This document shows positions 1 through 10,744 of a stretch of DNA of 64,000 bases, piece by piece. This DNA is from Tetraselmis striata (taxonomy: Eukaryota > Chlorophyta > Chlorodendrophyceae > Chlorodendrales > Chlorodendraceae). The stretch lies in assembly GCA_006384855.1 (NCBI GenBank), contig VCJN01000578.1:243501-307500 (forward strand). Direction: 5' to 3'. How positions within the stretch are numbered: position 1 is the stretch's first letter; every line of letters begins with the position of its first letter. The translations under genes and the position numbers were made by a program. The notes under the pieces were generated by a model, which made no database searches, was not told where the DNA came from, and saw only the letters and a list, made by a program, of their open reading frames with translations.

Positions 1-120
1 CTCGGTAGCCAAATATATAAAGCGGCAAGGGCAGAATAGGTCGGTATACAAATAAGGTCTCATATTGTGAGACAGAAAAGTTGGGTCTAAGGTGGGTCGA
101 AATAATTATATCTATAGTGG

Positions 121-620
121 GATGAATAGTTCTGTCATCACCGGGACGAAACGGTATGTCATCAGTGTGACGAAACCGTATGTCATCACTGGGACAAAAC
201 GTTCTGTCATCAGTGGGACGATATCGGCCGGTCATCAGTGGGACAAATGGTTTTGTCATCGGTGGGACTAAACGCTTTGTCACAAGCGGTACAAAACGTT
301 AGATCATCAGTGGGACGAAATGGGACTAATCGTTCATCAGTGGGAATAAACGTTTTGGCGTTTGCGGGACGAAATCGGTCTGTCATCAGTCGGCCGAAAC
401 GGTTTGTCATCAGCAGGACGAAACGGTCTATCAACAGCGGGACGAAATCGGTATGTCATCAGCGGGACAAAACGGTCTGTCATCAGCGGGACGAAACGGT
501 ATGTCATCAGCGGGAAGAAACGGTCTATCATCGGCGGGACGAAATAGTCTGTCATCAGCGGGACGAATTAGGTCTGTCATCAGCGGGACAAAACGTTATG
601 TCATCATCTGGACAGTTTGG
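121..620. repeat. 24-bp minisatellite, array 1
   Basis: About 20 degenerate copies of a 24-bp unit with core GTCATCAGCGGGACGAAACGG. Common variants are CAGCG/CAGTG and AAACGGT/AAATAGT. Because 24 is a multiple of 3 the array stays open in several frames on both strands (8-residue repeats such as SSAGRNGL), but I regard these as artefacts. The right end lies next to a splice donor (minus-strand GTAAGG at 627) of the adjacent minus-strand exon, so the array probably lies in an intron of that gene. Confidence 0.9.
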
Positions 621-627
621 GCCTTAC

Positions 628-1506
628 CACGGAGAATGGCGTTGTCGTCCACATCCCACGACTTGTAATATAGTAGAAGACGCAAATCTTGGTCATCTGA
701 CCGAGGTCATCTGAGAAGAAGTGCTCGAGAAACATGCGCACATGCTCCCTCGGTCTGGTTTGTCTGCTCTCGTATTGCGTGCGCTGCCTGATGTACGTGG
801 GTTCGTTATCCACCACCGACCGATGGATCACGAGACGTATGCGTTTCGAGACCTGATGCAAGACCTCCCACGCACGCCCAAACGTGTAGATGGGGCCTCG
901 ATGATGGAAAGATCGCAAGTAGACACCGTGATCAAACATGTAATCGAACTTGTCGGATGCCGACTCGTAGCCACCCATGAGGACCTGAGCGAGCCGGTCA
1001 AAGGAGCGGTTCTGATTGCCAGAGTATACGGTAAACGCACGGTCCATCACGCACGGCATCAACGAAGCCTCTCCGCACTGAGTGTATAGCTTGTGCACGC
1101 ACTTCCACGAACAGCACGGCGACTGCTCGCTAGCCTCCTTGGCGAGCATGAGGCGGATATAGTCGCGAGAGGTGCGCTTGTTGATCAGAGACGAGCCCTT
1201 GCCAATCTCGCTGTCGGCGACCTCATCGGAGCCCTTGCCCCACGTGTACTTCCTTTTCACAACCTCCTTAAGATCACTAGCACGCCCATCGCAATCACAC
1301 GAGTACCCGCTGCGGCACGAACACGGCGGTAATGTAAGTGTAGTAAGTGTCCGACGCGCCGGATCCTGGAGAAGAGGCCATGCTTTCGACCGCCGCCATG
1401 CTGCGGCGTGGGGCGAGTGGGGGCGATGAAGGATTGTGATCTGTGGTGAGGAGGAGTGACGGCCGATGACCGTTCTCGGACGGACGGGCCGTTGACCTGG
1501 GTGCAT
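628..1506 (-). CDS. Cys-rich hypothetical protein exon
   Basis: An open frame of about 293 codons from an ATG at 1506 to a plausible GT donor (GTAAGG) at 627. I do not recognise the product. Visible features are a C-x-C-type cluster (CSCRSGYSCDC, about residues 64-74), a basic stretch (VVKRKYTWGKG), and a second cluster CCSWKCVHKLYTQC near residue 135. A Met/Phe/His-rich segment full of aromatic residues follows and the exon ends in TTTPFSV. Paired CxC and CCxxKC clusters occur upstream of catalytic domains in some eukaryotic transposon proteins, so transposon origin is possible but only inferred. The first 60 residues are low-complexity and may be upstream intron or UTR. The next exon would lie below position 120, off the readable part. 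Confidence 0.45.
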
Positions 1507-1931
1507 AATATCCAGCTACGGGTCAAAATAATTGACCCTGATGACTCAAACACCGGAGCGGTACTGAGCCAAAATACAGGATGCCGTACAGGTGAGGTTT
1601 GTAAATCGTACTTCATAAAATACTTCCCAAGTATTACCGTGGTAGGATTTCGTGTTATATCGTGCTTCTTTCGTATGTTGTTAATAGTTTTGTACCAGTA
1701 TGTACACCCGAATCCAATCCAAGGGATATGTCATCCCATGAAGGAATATTATTGCCACGCCACTGTACTCTCGTACCGTTATGACTCTTGAGTAGGGAAT
1801 ATTTTATCTTCAAGTAATAGTACTATAGTCGCAGTAGTTTGCCTTGTATATTCGTCGCGGTGCAAAATACATAAACCTGATAACGACGACGAGGTGCACT
1901 ATAGTGTGCGCACGCGCGCCGTTGGTCCGGC
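1507..1931. other. non-coding spacer
   Basis: AT-richer spacer between the divergent minus-strand exon and the start of gene A. It should hold both promoters. I see no recognisable motif and no convincing gene. Confidence 0.5.
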
Positions 1932-2101
1932 ATGGGTCAGAGCGGCGGCATACGGAGATCAGGTCATTTCCACCTCTCCCTCACCGCTACCCACCCAGAA
2001 ACCCGCTCATCTACCGCGAAGCAACCTACCGCCAGAAAGGCGCCGAAGAAGAACGAGCCTGCCAAGGACAAGGAAGACAAGGACGACGCCACCCCATCCA
2101 G
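1932..2101 (+). CDS. Candidate first exon of gene A
   Basis: An ATG at 1932 opens about 56 codons that become strongly Lys/Glu/Asp/Ala-rich (TARKAPKKNEPAKDKEDKDD) and stop at a textbook donor, CCAG|GTGAGT at 2101/2102. The composition is typical of a disordered, basic-acidic N-terminus, possibly nuclear. The following intron would hold minisatellite array 2. Joining it to the next exon is not settled: the best-looking acceptor near 2837 gives the wrong frame, so this exon could belong to a separate gene or an alternative acceptor is used. About 360 bases after the donor (2102-2468) I see no coding signal. Confidence 0.45.
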
Positions 2102-2468
2102 GTGAGTTGCGCGCGCATGCAGTAGCTGCCTGCCTGCTCGACGCGTGATACGGCTAGATCTAGCGACTTCTGTTAGGGTTCCCTGTAGAAGCGGTGTAAT
2201 CTAGGACCGCTCGAGGTGTAGGCAGACGAGTGGGAATAGAAACCCAAACGAGACGAGCGGTATCAGGGTCGTGCACGGTAGTATTACGTCCCGTCGAGGC
2301 AGCTGCGGCATGATCAGTAAGAATCCTAATTGGTGGTGTAAGGGGGGTTGGGGATGGAAGGCGGCCAGGTGGACCTTGTGCCTCTACTCCGCCGTCAGGA
2401 GTGGTTTACATTAGTGTCAAGCGCAGCAGTTACATACATAACATTATAAAACCGCAGTACTTATTGTA

Positions 2469-2800
2469 TTGGAAATAGTTCTGTCATCAGCGGGACGAGA
2501 CGGTTTGTCATCAGCGGGACGAAACAGTTTGTCATCAGCGGGACGAAACGGTCTGTCATCAGTGGGACGAAACGGTCTGTCATCAGTGGCACGAAACGGT
2601 ATGTCATCAGTGGGAGAAAACGGTCTATCATCAGTGGGAGAAAACGGTTTGTCATCAGTGGGACGAAACACTTTGTCATCAGCGGGACGAAACGGCATGT
2701 CATCAGTGGGATAAAACGCTATGTCCTCAATGGGACGAAACGGTCTGTCATCAGCGGGACGAAACGGTATGTCATCAGTGGGACGAAAACGGTATATTAG
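2469..2800. repeat. 24-bp minisatellite, array 2
   Basis: About 13-14 copies of the same 24-bp unit as array 1, same strand. It lies between the donor at 2102 and the Ser/Lys-rich coding exon starting about 2838, so it is probably intronic. The last unit decays into TATATTAGCGGGACGAC and then an AT-rich acceptor-like stretch (TCTCATAG, ATTGATAG). Confidence 0.9.
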
Positions 2801-2837
2801 CGGGACGACAATTTCTCATAGAATCTGATATTGATAG

Positions 2838-5586
2838 GTCGAAGGTCCAAGCGGACATCAAAACCTACTGAGAAAGCAAAAGGTTTCGATGCGCTCGGAG
2901 CGCTAGTCGGGAGACAACACAAGGCATCATCTTCTGTGCCCGAGCAGCCGGCGGCGAAGAAGAGCCGTGCAACCTCAACTTCTGCAGCTAGAGCGGGCGC
3001 TGCAGCATCAGGTAACCCCTGGAAACCGAGCCTTTTAGGAGGTAGAGTGCCGGGTGACGGCACGCACTCGCAAGAAGAAAGATCGGCCGCCGCTCTTTGG
3101 AGGGCCCGAATCAAGAGCGGCCAAGTCCTCTCATATGCTCAAATGCAGACAGCGCGAAGGCTAATCGATTACGAAAAGCTCATGCAAGCTTACTATCAAT
3201 CAGGTCCTTGCCTCTCCAATCATGTGATTTTCGTGTGTGATATCTGAATAGATTGAAATTACGTGTGTTGACAGGTTCGAAAGGACGCGCACATGAGCTA
3301 GTAGCGCCTCAAGCTCCAAAGGAATCCAAGGGAAAAGAAAGGTTCCCGAGACGATTGTGACTCCAAGTAATTGTGAAAGAAAGTATCAATCCCTGCCTTC
3401 CCAATCCCTTCGATTAAGTTCTCGTGTGAGTTATCTGACGATCCAACATGTCGTCAATTGGCATAGGCAACCGCGTCGGAAGCAACCGGTAAATCGGGAT
3501 CCCCAAGTAAGAAAATCACGATTGCCTTTGATGGTGCATGGCGATACCTTTCAGTAGCTAATCGTGACGCCCACTGCAGGTGTGTTGAGTACTCTCTACT
3601 CATTCTTTACAGGTTCCCCGACTCAAGGCTCTTCTTTGTCTAAAGGGCCGCCTCAAGTACCGGAAACACGGCCAGAGCCGGAGCCTGCACCGGAGCCTGA
3701 GCCCGAGCCCGAGCCCGAGCCAGAGCCGGAGCCTGAAACAGAGCCCACTGAGCCCGAGCCCAAGCATGAGCATGAGCCTGAAACTGAGCCCACTCGGTTG
3801 GAGCCAGAGCCGGAGCCTGAACCGGAGCCCGAGCCCGAGCCGGAGCCCGAGCCTGAGCATGAGCCCACTCGGCTGGAGCCCGAGCCAGAGCATGAACCGG
3901 AGCCGGAGCCCGAGCTCAAGACTCCAGCGCCGACGACCGGGCAAGCGTCCGGTTCTGGAGCCTATGGTTCTCGAGCATCTCTTGCCGAGGCTCCGAGAAG
4001 AAGGGTTCCTCAATTCCTCAGTATGTGCACGGATGAAGAGGTATTCGGCACAGAGGAAGAACGGAGACAACGGGCGGCAGAGAAGCGTAAGCAAGCTCTC
4101 GTCATCACCGGCACTCCTGGACCCGAGAGGCAGACAAAGCTAATGACAATCGCCTCTTTCAATGACTTATTTGACGACCGCGACGACTCCCAAGCACATG
4201 ATAGGGGCTACATCGACTTCAGTTCGCGGAGCTGGACTATCCACTGGTTCAAGGATACAAGTGCTGAGGTACAGATCTATTTGTACATCGAATTGCACAA
4301 GGCGAGCTTGCTGACTGGCAAGGACTTTTTCGATGATCCGAAGGGGCCACTTCTCGCGTGCCTCGGAAAGATCAAGGACGTCGAGCTGGACTCGGCCGGA
4401 CGCAACGGGGTGAGAAACACAGCCGAGGTTTCTTAATATGTGTCAATATTTTAAGTTTTAATATTCCCATGCTTGTTTCCGCATATCTGTCTGGAACCTT
4501 ATTGCTTGGGATTGTACAAGGAGATCAGGATCGACGTGGTCTTTAAGAGGTTGCTACTCCACGCGATCCAGCCGCCACTCTCCTTCCAACCGCGGTACCT
4601 GTCTTACTACGCATGGACTTTGGTCGAGCGCAACGTGCTGGCGCAGGCGCTGAGAGGTTTCGCGGATGGTACAATCAACATCGATGACTTGGCCAACATT
4701 GACAAGGATTTTGAGAACGCGCTTCCATACGTCGATACGTTCGCCGCCCCGCCGGCCTTAAATGGCTTCAGCAACACCGGTGCCGTCGACTAGATCTCTT
4801 ACAGCCACCTCAAAGTCGATATTGCTGATCCAGAGGTGAAGACATCTCACGGTGGCGACATCAACACATTATACGCCGACAGAGTCAACCTCGTCACCGA
4901 CAAGGATACGGGGCTACCTCACATTTGCAGCTTCCCATCCGATAAGTTCGTCGCTCCGCCGCCGGAATTTGAATTCCGTTCCCCAAAGCTGCAAGACTGC
5001 AATATGGTGGCGCAAAGCTACAAGATAAGAGCCTTCCGTGACCTGTTGTATTGTACCTATCCGGATCAAATGCGTAGACAAATCCAAATACTTATAACAT
5101 GCCTTGCATTTGTTATTCAGAGGAATCCTTCCCTATCCGCCGAGAATTTCTCAGTGTCCTTTCCGGTGTACGGAGTGTCCTCCGGAGAGTATGAGCCCCT
5201 CGCTCTGACAATGGCCAACTTCAAGGAGCTAGTCGCAGCATTTGAAGGCGAGGAGAAGCCGAGGTTGGCGGATCCAAGTTCCTACAAGCCAGAGATCGAC
5301 GTCATCATCAAGTTTCTGGACTCCCAGGGCGCGCTTCAAGCCAACATCGACGGCAGCCTTAGACGGGAGGCGGAGCGCATGGTGAAGGTAAACTATCCGG
5401 AAATATACGAAGCCAACAAAGGCATCCGCGTCACGTCGGACAAGATGTACATCGGCCTCTCGCCGGAAGTCTGCCGCTACATGTCTATGAAGCTCAACGA
5501 GGCGGGTCACGCCGTTGTGGGAGACACGTTCATGCACAAACTCCTGGTGAGCGACCAATTCTCCCACATTATTACTAAGCTGACCG
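2838..5586 (+). CDS. Gene A, 5' part: PE-repeat multi-exon protein
   Basis: A chain of coding segments with poorly fixed borders. Segment 1 (about 2840-3201) is Ser/Lys/Ala-rich and ends at a donor before GTCCTTGCC. An acceptor lies at 3272. Segment 2 (about 3612-4410) has about 30 Glu-Pro dipeptides, then a charged region ([20 protein letters not shown]) and a folded-looking stretch ([20 protein letters not shown]). Segment 3 (about 4518-5586) reads [20 protein letters not shown] onward to [12 protein letters not shown], with donor GTGGGA at 5587. I do not recognise the family. Segment 3 has one in-frame TAG at 4791-4793, with clear coding on both sides in the same frame. The next exon follows the minisatellite-filled intron at 6047. 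It could be a real host gene or a domesticated mobile-element gene. Confidence 0.6.
3662..3925 (+). repeat. GAGCC(C/G) hexamer run coding for Glu-Pro
   Basis: Imperfect tandem GAGCCC/GAGCCG hexamers inside gene A, translated as (EP)n with interruptions such as [14 protein letters not shown] and TRLEPEPE. It is an acidic, proline-stiffened linker. The opposite strand shows Gly-Ser-rich open frames over the same bases, which are artefacts of the repeat. Confidence 0.85.
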
Positions 5587-5607
5587 TGGGACCAAATAGG
5601 CGTTTAG

Positions 5608-6044
5608 TGTGACAAAAGCCGTTCTGTCGTCAGTGGGTTAAAATAGCTTTGTCATCAGTGGGACGAAACACTTTGTCATCAGTGGGACGAAACGGTCTGT
5701 CATCAGTGGGACGAAACGGTCTGTCATCAGCGGGACGAAATAGTTTGTCATCAGCGGGACGAAACGGTTTGTCATCAGCGGGACGAAACGGTTTGTCATC
5801 AGTGGGACGAAACGGTCTGTCAACAGCGGGACGAAACGGTATGTCATCAGTGGGACAAAACGCTATGTCCTCAGTGGGACAAAACGGTCTGTCATCAGCG
5901 GGACGAAACGGTCCGTCATTAGCGAGACGAATTAGGTCTGTCATCAGTGGGACAAATGGTTTTGTCATCAGCGGGACGAATCGCTATGTCATCAGCGGGA
6001 CGAAATAGTTTGTCATCAGCGGGACGAAATAGGTCTGTCATCAG
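5608..6044. repeat. 24-bp minisatellite, array 3 (fills an intron)
   Basis: About 18 copies of the 24-bp unit, same orientation as arrays 1 and 2. It fills an intron of gene A: donor ACC|GTGGGA at 5587 and acceptor CAGAG| at 6046 keep the frame (..HIITKLT then VQSFGNLKSVQ..). Apart from about 20 bases at the left edge, the intron is nothing but repeat. Confidence 0.9.
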
Positions 6045-6046
6045 AG

Positions 6047-6814
6047 GTACAATCGTTCGGAAATTTGAAGTCGGTGCAATTGTTTGTGCATAACCTTCGC
6101 AGATGTTTCGAGAGCTGGTATGCCCAACATGCTGCAACTCGCCCGGGCTTTAGAGCACTCCCGCAAATTAGAGTCGTGAAGGAATTCAAGAAGTCTGAGG
6201 TTCTTCAAGTTGAACTTGAAAAGATCGGCATCAAAGATGAGAAGAGCAACGAGTTCTCAAATTTGATTGACCTCTACTCGCGCCCACAACGGTAAGCTGC
6301 CTAGATGATGAAAATTTATCTTGTTGTTACTGCTGCTAGATTCTGACAATTGATTTGCGCAGTGTTTTTGAGCCCCTTGAGCAGATTTCTGAAGCCTACC
6401 GGCATGTGGACCTCGGGGTTCGAGGATGGGACGAAGCCAAAAACAAACTGAGGGATCCGTTCGAGTACTACCGGGAAGAACTCGATCGACTCAAGCGTCT
6501 CAATTACGGCAGGCAACTTTCCCCGAAGGAAGTGAGGGAGGTTTACGAAGCAATTCGAAAGCCTATCAATGCTATCCTCGATAACAAGAGGTACGGCTTT
6601 GGCAAAGACAGAGCTCACTTCCGAGTCGCCCTCATGGAGGTAGTTGTGACATACCCCTGTGTCTATTAATCACATGGAATACTATCATTCCTTTCTCCGT
6701 ACTGAAGTTTTGTTTTTCGATCTAGGATGTTGGCTTTGGCCCCGGTGCGCTTTGGCTTGACGAGCCGTCTCTTGCCAAGTAGAGCGACAGCGCGGATCTT
6801 CCTGTGGGCCGGAT
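6047..6814 (+). CDS. Gene A, middle exons (interrupted by transposon)
   Basis: Three exons with well-defined borders: 6047-6291 (VQSFGNLKSVQLFVHN.. to ..LYSRPQ), 6363-6639 (VFEPLEQISEAYRHVDLGVR.. to ..FRVALME) and 6726-6814 (DVGFGPGALWLDEPSLAK..). Introns 6292-6362 and 6640-6725 are 71 and 86 bp with GTAAGC..GCAG and GTAGTT..CTAG borders. The predicted product is helical and charged, with no family I recognise. A TAG at 6780-6782 is in frame, and the same frame continues (SDSADLPVGR) up to the CACTA insertion point at 6814/6815, resuming in register at 14982. The exon is thus broken twice. Confidence 0.65.
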
Positions 6815-6836
6815 CACTGTGAGATTCAGATGTGAC

Positions 6837-7408
6837 GCAAGTGTGCCCTACTAGTGACGAACGACGACATACGGGGACGATACGGGACGGACGAGGGACG
6901 TGGATTTCATACCGAGTAGCGACGACTATCGCGCGCGACCTGTAAAGTACTATATGAATTTCTCGTTTCGATAATTTCATCAAATTGATATGCCCACACG
7001 GGCTCGCCTGTCGCGCGCCGACGCGGAGTACCCGGGCTAAGCACATGCGGCTGCACGTACTCGCTGCACATCGCTGCACATCGCTGACCCCGCGGTGTGC
7101 GGCGATGTGCGTCACGACGGGCGGAGGTGTGGGCGGATGTAGGTGGTACGGTAGGTGGTAGGCGGTAGGTGGTGTTCGTAGGTGCGCGTTTTAATGCAGC
7201 CGCCCTAATTGCTGATGATTGTGTAACGCCCCAGCACGCGCATGAAGTAGGGGGTAGCCTGGCGGTCACCGCCGCTCACCGCTGAACCAAGCGCGGACAG
7301 CCGCGCACTCGCATTTGTGCTCCCTGCCGGTGGTGGGCTACATCCACCCCAACTCTCAACCCCCCCCCCCCTATCCCCCCCCCCCTCCCCCCGCGCGCGC
7401 GCGGCAGC
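6837..7408. other. Left subterminal region of the CACTA element
   Basis: Contains short repeats built on GACGA and TAGCGAC (for example AGTGACGAACGACGAC, GTAGCGACGACTATCG). Related motifs occur at the right end (TAGTCGCTAGTAG near 14927). Such subterminal repeats bind transposase in CACTA elements; here that is inference. Further in, C-runs and a CCCCGCGCGCG stretch precede the first ATG. No gene seen. Confidence 0.5.
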
Positions 7409-7412
7409 ATGC

Positions 7413-8870
7413 ATGCCGGGAGAGGGATGGATATCGAGTGTGTCGAAGAATGGCGTGTACACATGCAAGCACTGCCACGCCATCGTGACGGGCAGTAGTG
7501 AAAGGACGGCGCGAGAGCGACACTTCCGGAAATACCCGAACTGTAGCCACTCGTTGAAGCGTGCGGCTAAGTTGCACCGCAAGGCCGCCTTATTACAAGC
7601 AGCAGCAGCAGCAGGGCGGCAGCTGCAGCAGCAGCAGCGGCAGGGGCGGCAGCAAGAGTAGCTGCAGCCGTTGGAAACGGCCCGCCGGCGCCGGTCTCGG
7701 AGGACGATGTGATGGGTGTGGGGGAGGACCCCGTTGGCGAAGACGGTATGGACATCGACGCGCCTGCGTGGCCGCCGGCGGACGTGGAAGCTGCCGATGA
7801 GGGCGTGATACGGAAAGGCGATCCCGGTGACTTCTACATGAAGGTCACCGCCAAGAAGTTCCGGGGAGTATGGCACTACGGCGTGATAACCGGCGTCGTT
7901 ACCGAGTGGGTGTTGGAGGACTATGGCGGGGCGACCCAGTGGCGCGCTGTTTTCGAGGACGGTGACATTGTGGACCTTCTGCGTTCAAAGGTGAGTGGGC
8001 CCGGCGTGCGTGCTGGTGGCACCACTCAACTGCGGTTGTATGAAATCACACGCACCCGCCCGGTCGACGTGGTAGGTTGTGGAGGCTATGGCGGCTGCCC
8101 AGGAGCACACCCCTGTGGATGCGGACGGGGAGGCTCGCTTGGTAACCGTCCATGAAGGCGATGACTTGTCCAGTGAATCACGCACCTTGCCCGGAGTGCG
8201 TTCAACACAACCCGGCTGGCGGAGGCCAAGCAGAACACTGGCTGCCATGGCGTGTGCCATGTGCATGTGGTCCTTGGCTATGTCAGCATGGTCAACCTCT
8301 TCCCCCTCGCGCCGTTCCACCTGTTTTTTTTTTGGCTTGGGAAGGGACTTTTGGAGGAAATTTGTCACCGTGCAGGGCCACATTGGATACCGAGCTATGA
8401 AGCAGGAAGACCGGCGCCAGGCTTTAGTCCCGATACCCAGCAACTTTGGACGCGGGTTGCGCCCTTCGTTTGCGGTGTCCAAGAAGTCGAAAGGTAACCC
8501 CCCCCCCCCCCCCGGGCGTGGGCGTGGGCGTGGTCGTGACGGCATTCCCCTCCATGACTGCAGGGTCAGGCAAGGTGACTGTGCAGTCCGGCTGGGTCAT
8601 GGAGGACTGCTTGCACCACATGGAAACGTTCTTAACGCCGGTCCGTTGTTCGAGGAGGCCCGGGTGAAGGCGATCATGACCGAGAAGGAGCTCGCGTCCC
8701 CAGCGATGGTGCGTTCGGTGTCGCGACTGGCGGTGCTTGGGCACATGTACAAGAGCCTGCAAGGAGCTGCGTGGTTCGTCACGCGGTGGGGGTTGCAGAA
8801 TGTGGTGACGGAGGAGGACGGCCCCGAGCGCAAGGCGCAGGTGGACGCGCTCACCGGGGAGGGGAGGACT
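7413..8870 (+). pseudogene. BED-like zinc finger / Tudor-like domain gene
   Basis: From ATG 7413 the product starts MPGEGWISSVSKNGVYTCKH. Its finger is C-x2-C (YTCKHC) then H-x5-C-x2-H (ERHFRKYPNCSH), like a BED/C2H2 transposon finger. An Ala/Gln-rich linker follows, then a small beta-barrel-like region (FRGVWHYGVITGV.. WRAVFEDGDIVDLL). Exons seem to be 7413-7990, 8103-about 8192, about 8374-8494 and about 8566-8870. The donor at 8495 is followed by 16 C. Two frame breaks each need one extra base in a short homopolymer: GGG at 7614-7616, and AA at 8634-8635 (METFL / NAGPLFEEARVK). The end runs into a 30-bp GC repeat. It lies wholly inside the CACTA element. Function unknown; DNA binding is inferred from the finger. 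Confidence 0.55.
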
Positions 8871-8877
8871 CGATACC

Positions 8878-9013
8878 CAGCGCGGCGCCAAGGCGCGGCG
8901 GCCGGGGCAGCGCGGCGCCAAGGCGCGGCGGCCGGGGCAGCGCGGCGCCAAGGCGCGGCAGCCGGGGCAGCGCGGCGCCAAGGCGCGGCGGCCGGGGCAG
9001 CGCGGCGCCAAGG
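8878..9013. repeat. 30-bp GC-rich tandem repeat (4.5 copies)
   Basis: Unit core CAGCGCGGCGCCAAGGCGCG followed by GCGGCCGGGG, nearly identical copies. It resembles, in reverse complement, the core repeat of the dispersed element at 43985-44040 and 51595-51815 (GCGTTGGCGCCCCGCTGCC). Translations (AARRQGAAAG) are repeat artefacts. Confidence 0.85.
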
Positions 9014-9188
9014 CGAGTGGGATGGGCGGGGCAGCGGTTGCTACCGAGTGAGGCGTAGCATCGTTTGCAGTAGCAACGCAGCCTTTCCGGTTGCATAGTG
9101 TGACACCGCCTGGATGTAACCCAGCAGTACGCGCAAAGTAAAAGTGTTACACGTCCGTGTGCCCCACCCAATGACATTGCGCCCGACC

Positions 9189-9821
9189 TCACTGACGGCA
9201 TGTCTTGCTCTCCTTCATCTCCTGGGCCGTCCGCCGCCTCAACCTGCGCACCCTACCAGCCGCGCGTGCCTTCTCGGAAGCCTCACACACGGCGGCACGA
9301 GTCGCGTCGTGGAACGCGTCCCTGACATGGCGGAACTCCGCCCTCACCGTGGCCGTGGTCGAGCAGGGGACTGCCCGCTGATGGGTCGCCATGCATGGGT
9401 ACTTGGGGCCGCACAAAGCCGGGGTGCCGTCGTAGCAACACTCCCAGTCCGTCCGTTGGCCGCAGTCCACGCATGACGGGCGTCCGGCCAGGACACGCAC
9501 ATGATAGTGCATGTGGCCGCCTCCCGCCACTGCTCGTAGTGCTCCGGTCAACATGGCGACGAGCAAGTCGGCATGTCCCGCAGGTGGCTGCGGGGCGGGT
9601 GGCGCGAGCGCAGCCTCGCTCGCCTCAACTACCCCCTCAGCCCAATCAGTCGCCTCGACCACGGCCTCCTCCGCCTCCTGACGCGGCGCAGCAGGCGCAT
9701 CATCGTCGCCTGGCAGGGCGTCCCCCCCCCCCGCAACGGCGCCGTCGGCGGTGGCCGACGCCGTCGTGGCGGGGTGTTGTGAGGAGGTGGCCCTAGACGT
9801 AGGTGGGGCCGGCACCGCCAT
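9189..9821 (-). CDS. Cys-rich zinc-ribbon-like protein
   Basis: ATG at 9821 gives 210 residues; the frame is open further upstream but low-complexity. The N-terminal half is Ala/Glu/Pro-rich. The C-terminal third has a cysteine pattern: SCVDCGQRTDWECC, then ALCGPKYPCMATHQ, i.e. C-x2-C ... W-x-C ... LC ... C-x3-H. This resembles the zinc-ribbon tail at the end of piggyBac-type transposases, followed by a basic end (RAAGRVRRLRRRTAQEMKES). No catalytic DDE domain is present upstream, so it may be a captured or decayed tail. It lies on the minus strand inside the CACTA element. Similarity is by eye only. Confidence 0.5.
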   Translation of the reverse strand: MAVPAPPTSRATSSQHPATTASATADGAVAGGGDALPGDDDAPAAPRQEAEEAVVEATDWAEGVVEASEAALAPPAPQPPAGHADLLVAMLTGALRAVAGGGHMHYHVRVLAGRPSCVDCGQRTDWECCYDGTPALCGPKYPCMATHQRAVPCSTTATVRAEFRHVRDAFHDATRAAVCEASEKARAAGRVRRLRRRTAQEMKESKTCRQ

Positions 9822-10124
9822 GTGTTGCTCCACATGCGGTGCGGTTCCTGACGCGACAGCTCCGTCGCACCAGTACCGGCGCCGGCACCCCACGCCTGCT
9901 GGGCTTACCACCAACCGGCATGTTTCCTTTGGGAGGCGGTTCATCCGCGTCGGAGGTGAGCGGCGGTGCCTGTGTGGGTGTCGATACTGCCCGGCCATTA
10001 GGGCTCCCGCCGCATGCCGCTCCGCCGACCCACGCCGCGGCGTGTGCTGCGCCCCGCATAGTCGCCTCGAATATATTATACATGACGCGGGGGGGGGGGG
10101 GGGGGGGGGATTCGTGCGTTTCGT

Positions 10125-10427
10125 ATGTCGGCGGAACGGCGTGCGAAGCTGCGGCTGGCGAAGGTGGTGGAAGTAAGCGTGGCGGCGTCGGCGGCGTATT
10201 ACCGTGCGTGCATGCGTGCGCAACCCCGCGGCAGCAAGCGCCGGACTCGGCGTGTGCCGGCGGCAGAGCTGCGAAGCCATGGACACGGTACGGGATGCCA
10301 AGTCTGGCTAAGCAACTGCCGAGGCTGGCGGCTTAACCCCCATGTCCGGCGGTTGAGGGACGGAAAGTGCGTAGAAGTTGATCGGCAAAGCGGGCATATA
10401 AGCCTGGCTGTGCTAGGTTCCTATTAA
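10125..10427 (+). CDS. Small basic ORF
   Basis: ATG 10125, about 100 codons, Ala/Arg-rich N-terminus (MSAERRAKLRLAKVVEVSVA, SKRRTRRVP). It starts right after a 21-base G run (10089-10109). No family recognised; the C-terminal half (TGCQVWLSNCRGW) is unlike the rest and may be intron. Weakly supported. Confidence 0.25.
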   Translation: MSAERRAKLRLAKVVEVSVAASAAYYRACMRAQPRGSKRRTRRVPAAELRSHGHGTGCQVWLSNCRGWRLNPHVRRLRDGKCVEVDRQSGHISLAVLGSY

Positions 10428-10744
10428 GTAATGGCGGTTTGTGCTAAGTAATTCGTAGGGGTGGACCATGCAGCGCAGGTAGGGGGCGGTATAAATGAGG
10501 CCGGGCACATATACTGCTCCACGAAACGACACTGTCGCACGTGTAGTTGAATAGACCCCCCCCCCCCCCCCCCCCCCCCACCCCCCGCCGGGTCGGCCCG
10601 CCGGGTCGGCCCGCCGACCCGCCACGGCATGTAATATCTGTCATGCATCGCCGGGGTATGTGTGAGTGGATGCCCCGCCGCCACATCCCCCCCCCCCCCC
10701 CCCCCCCCCCCCATTTACACTTGTGCACTCATTAAGTTTGGGCT

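Noticed and set aside
121..620. CRISPR array
   Set aside because: The repeats are contiguous with no unique spacers, and the context is eukaryotic.
2101..2838. Direct splice from 2101 to the acceptor at 2837 as proof of gene A's first intron
   Set aside because: The phase does not fit; the joined frame stops after about ten codons.
121..6044. Open frames on both strands across the 24-bp arrays (SSAGRNGL / FRPADDKP repeats)
   Set aside because: A 24-bp period keeps any stop-free frame open by itself. The frames overlap on both strands and one array fills a frame-preserving intron.
8424..9011. Minus-strand 195-codon ORF (ALAPRCPGRR repeats)
   Set aside because: Created by the 30-bp repeat opposite a plus-strand gene with splice sites.
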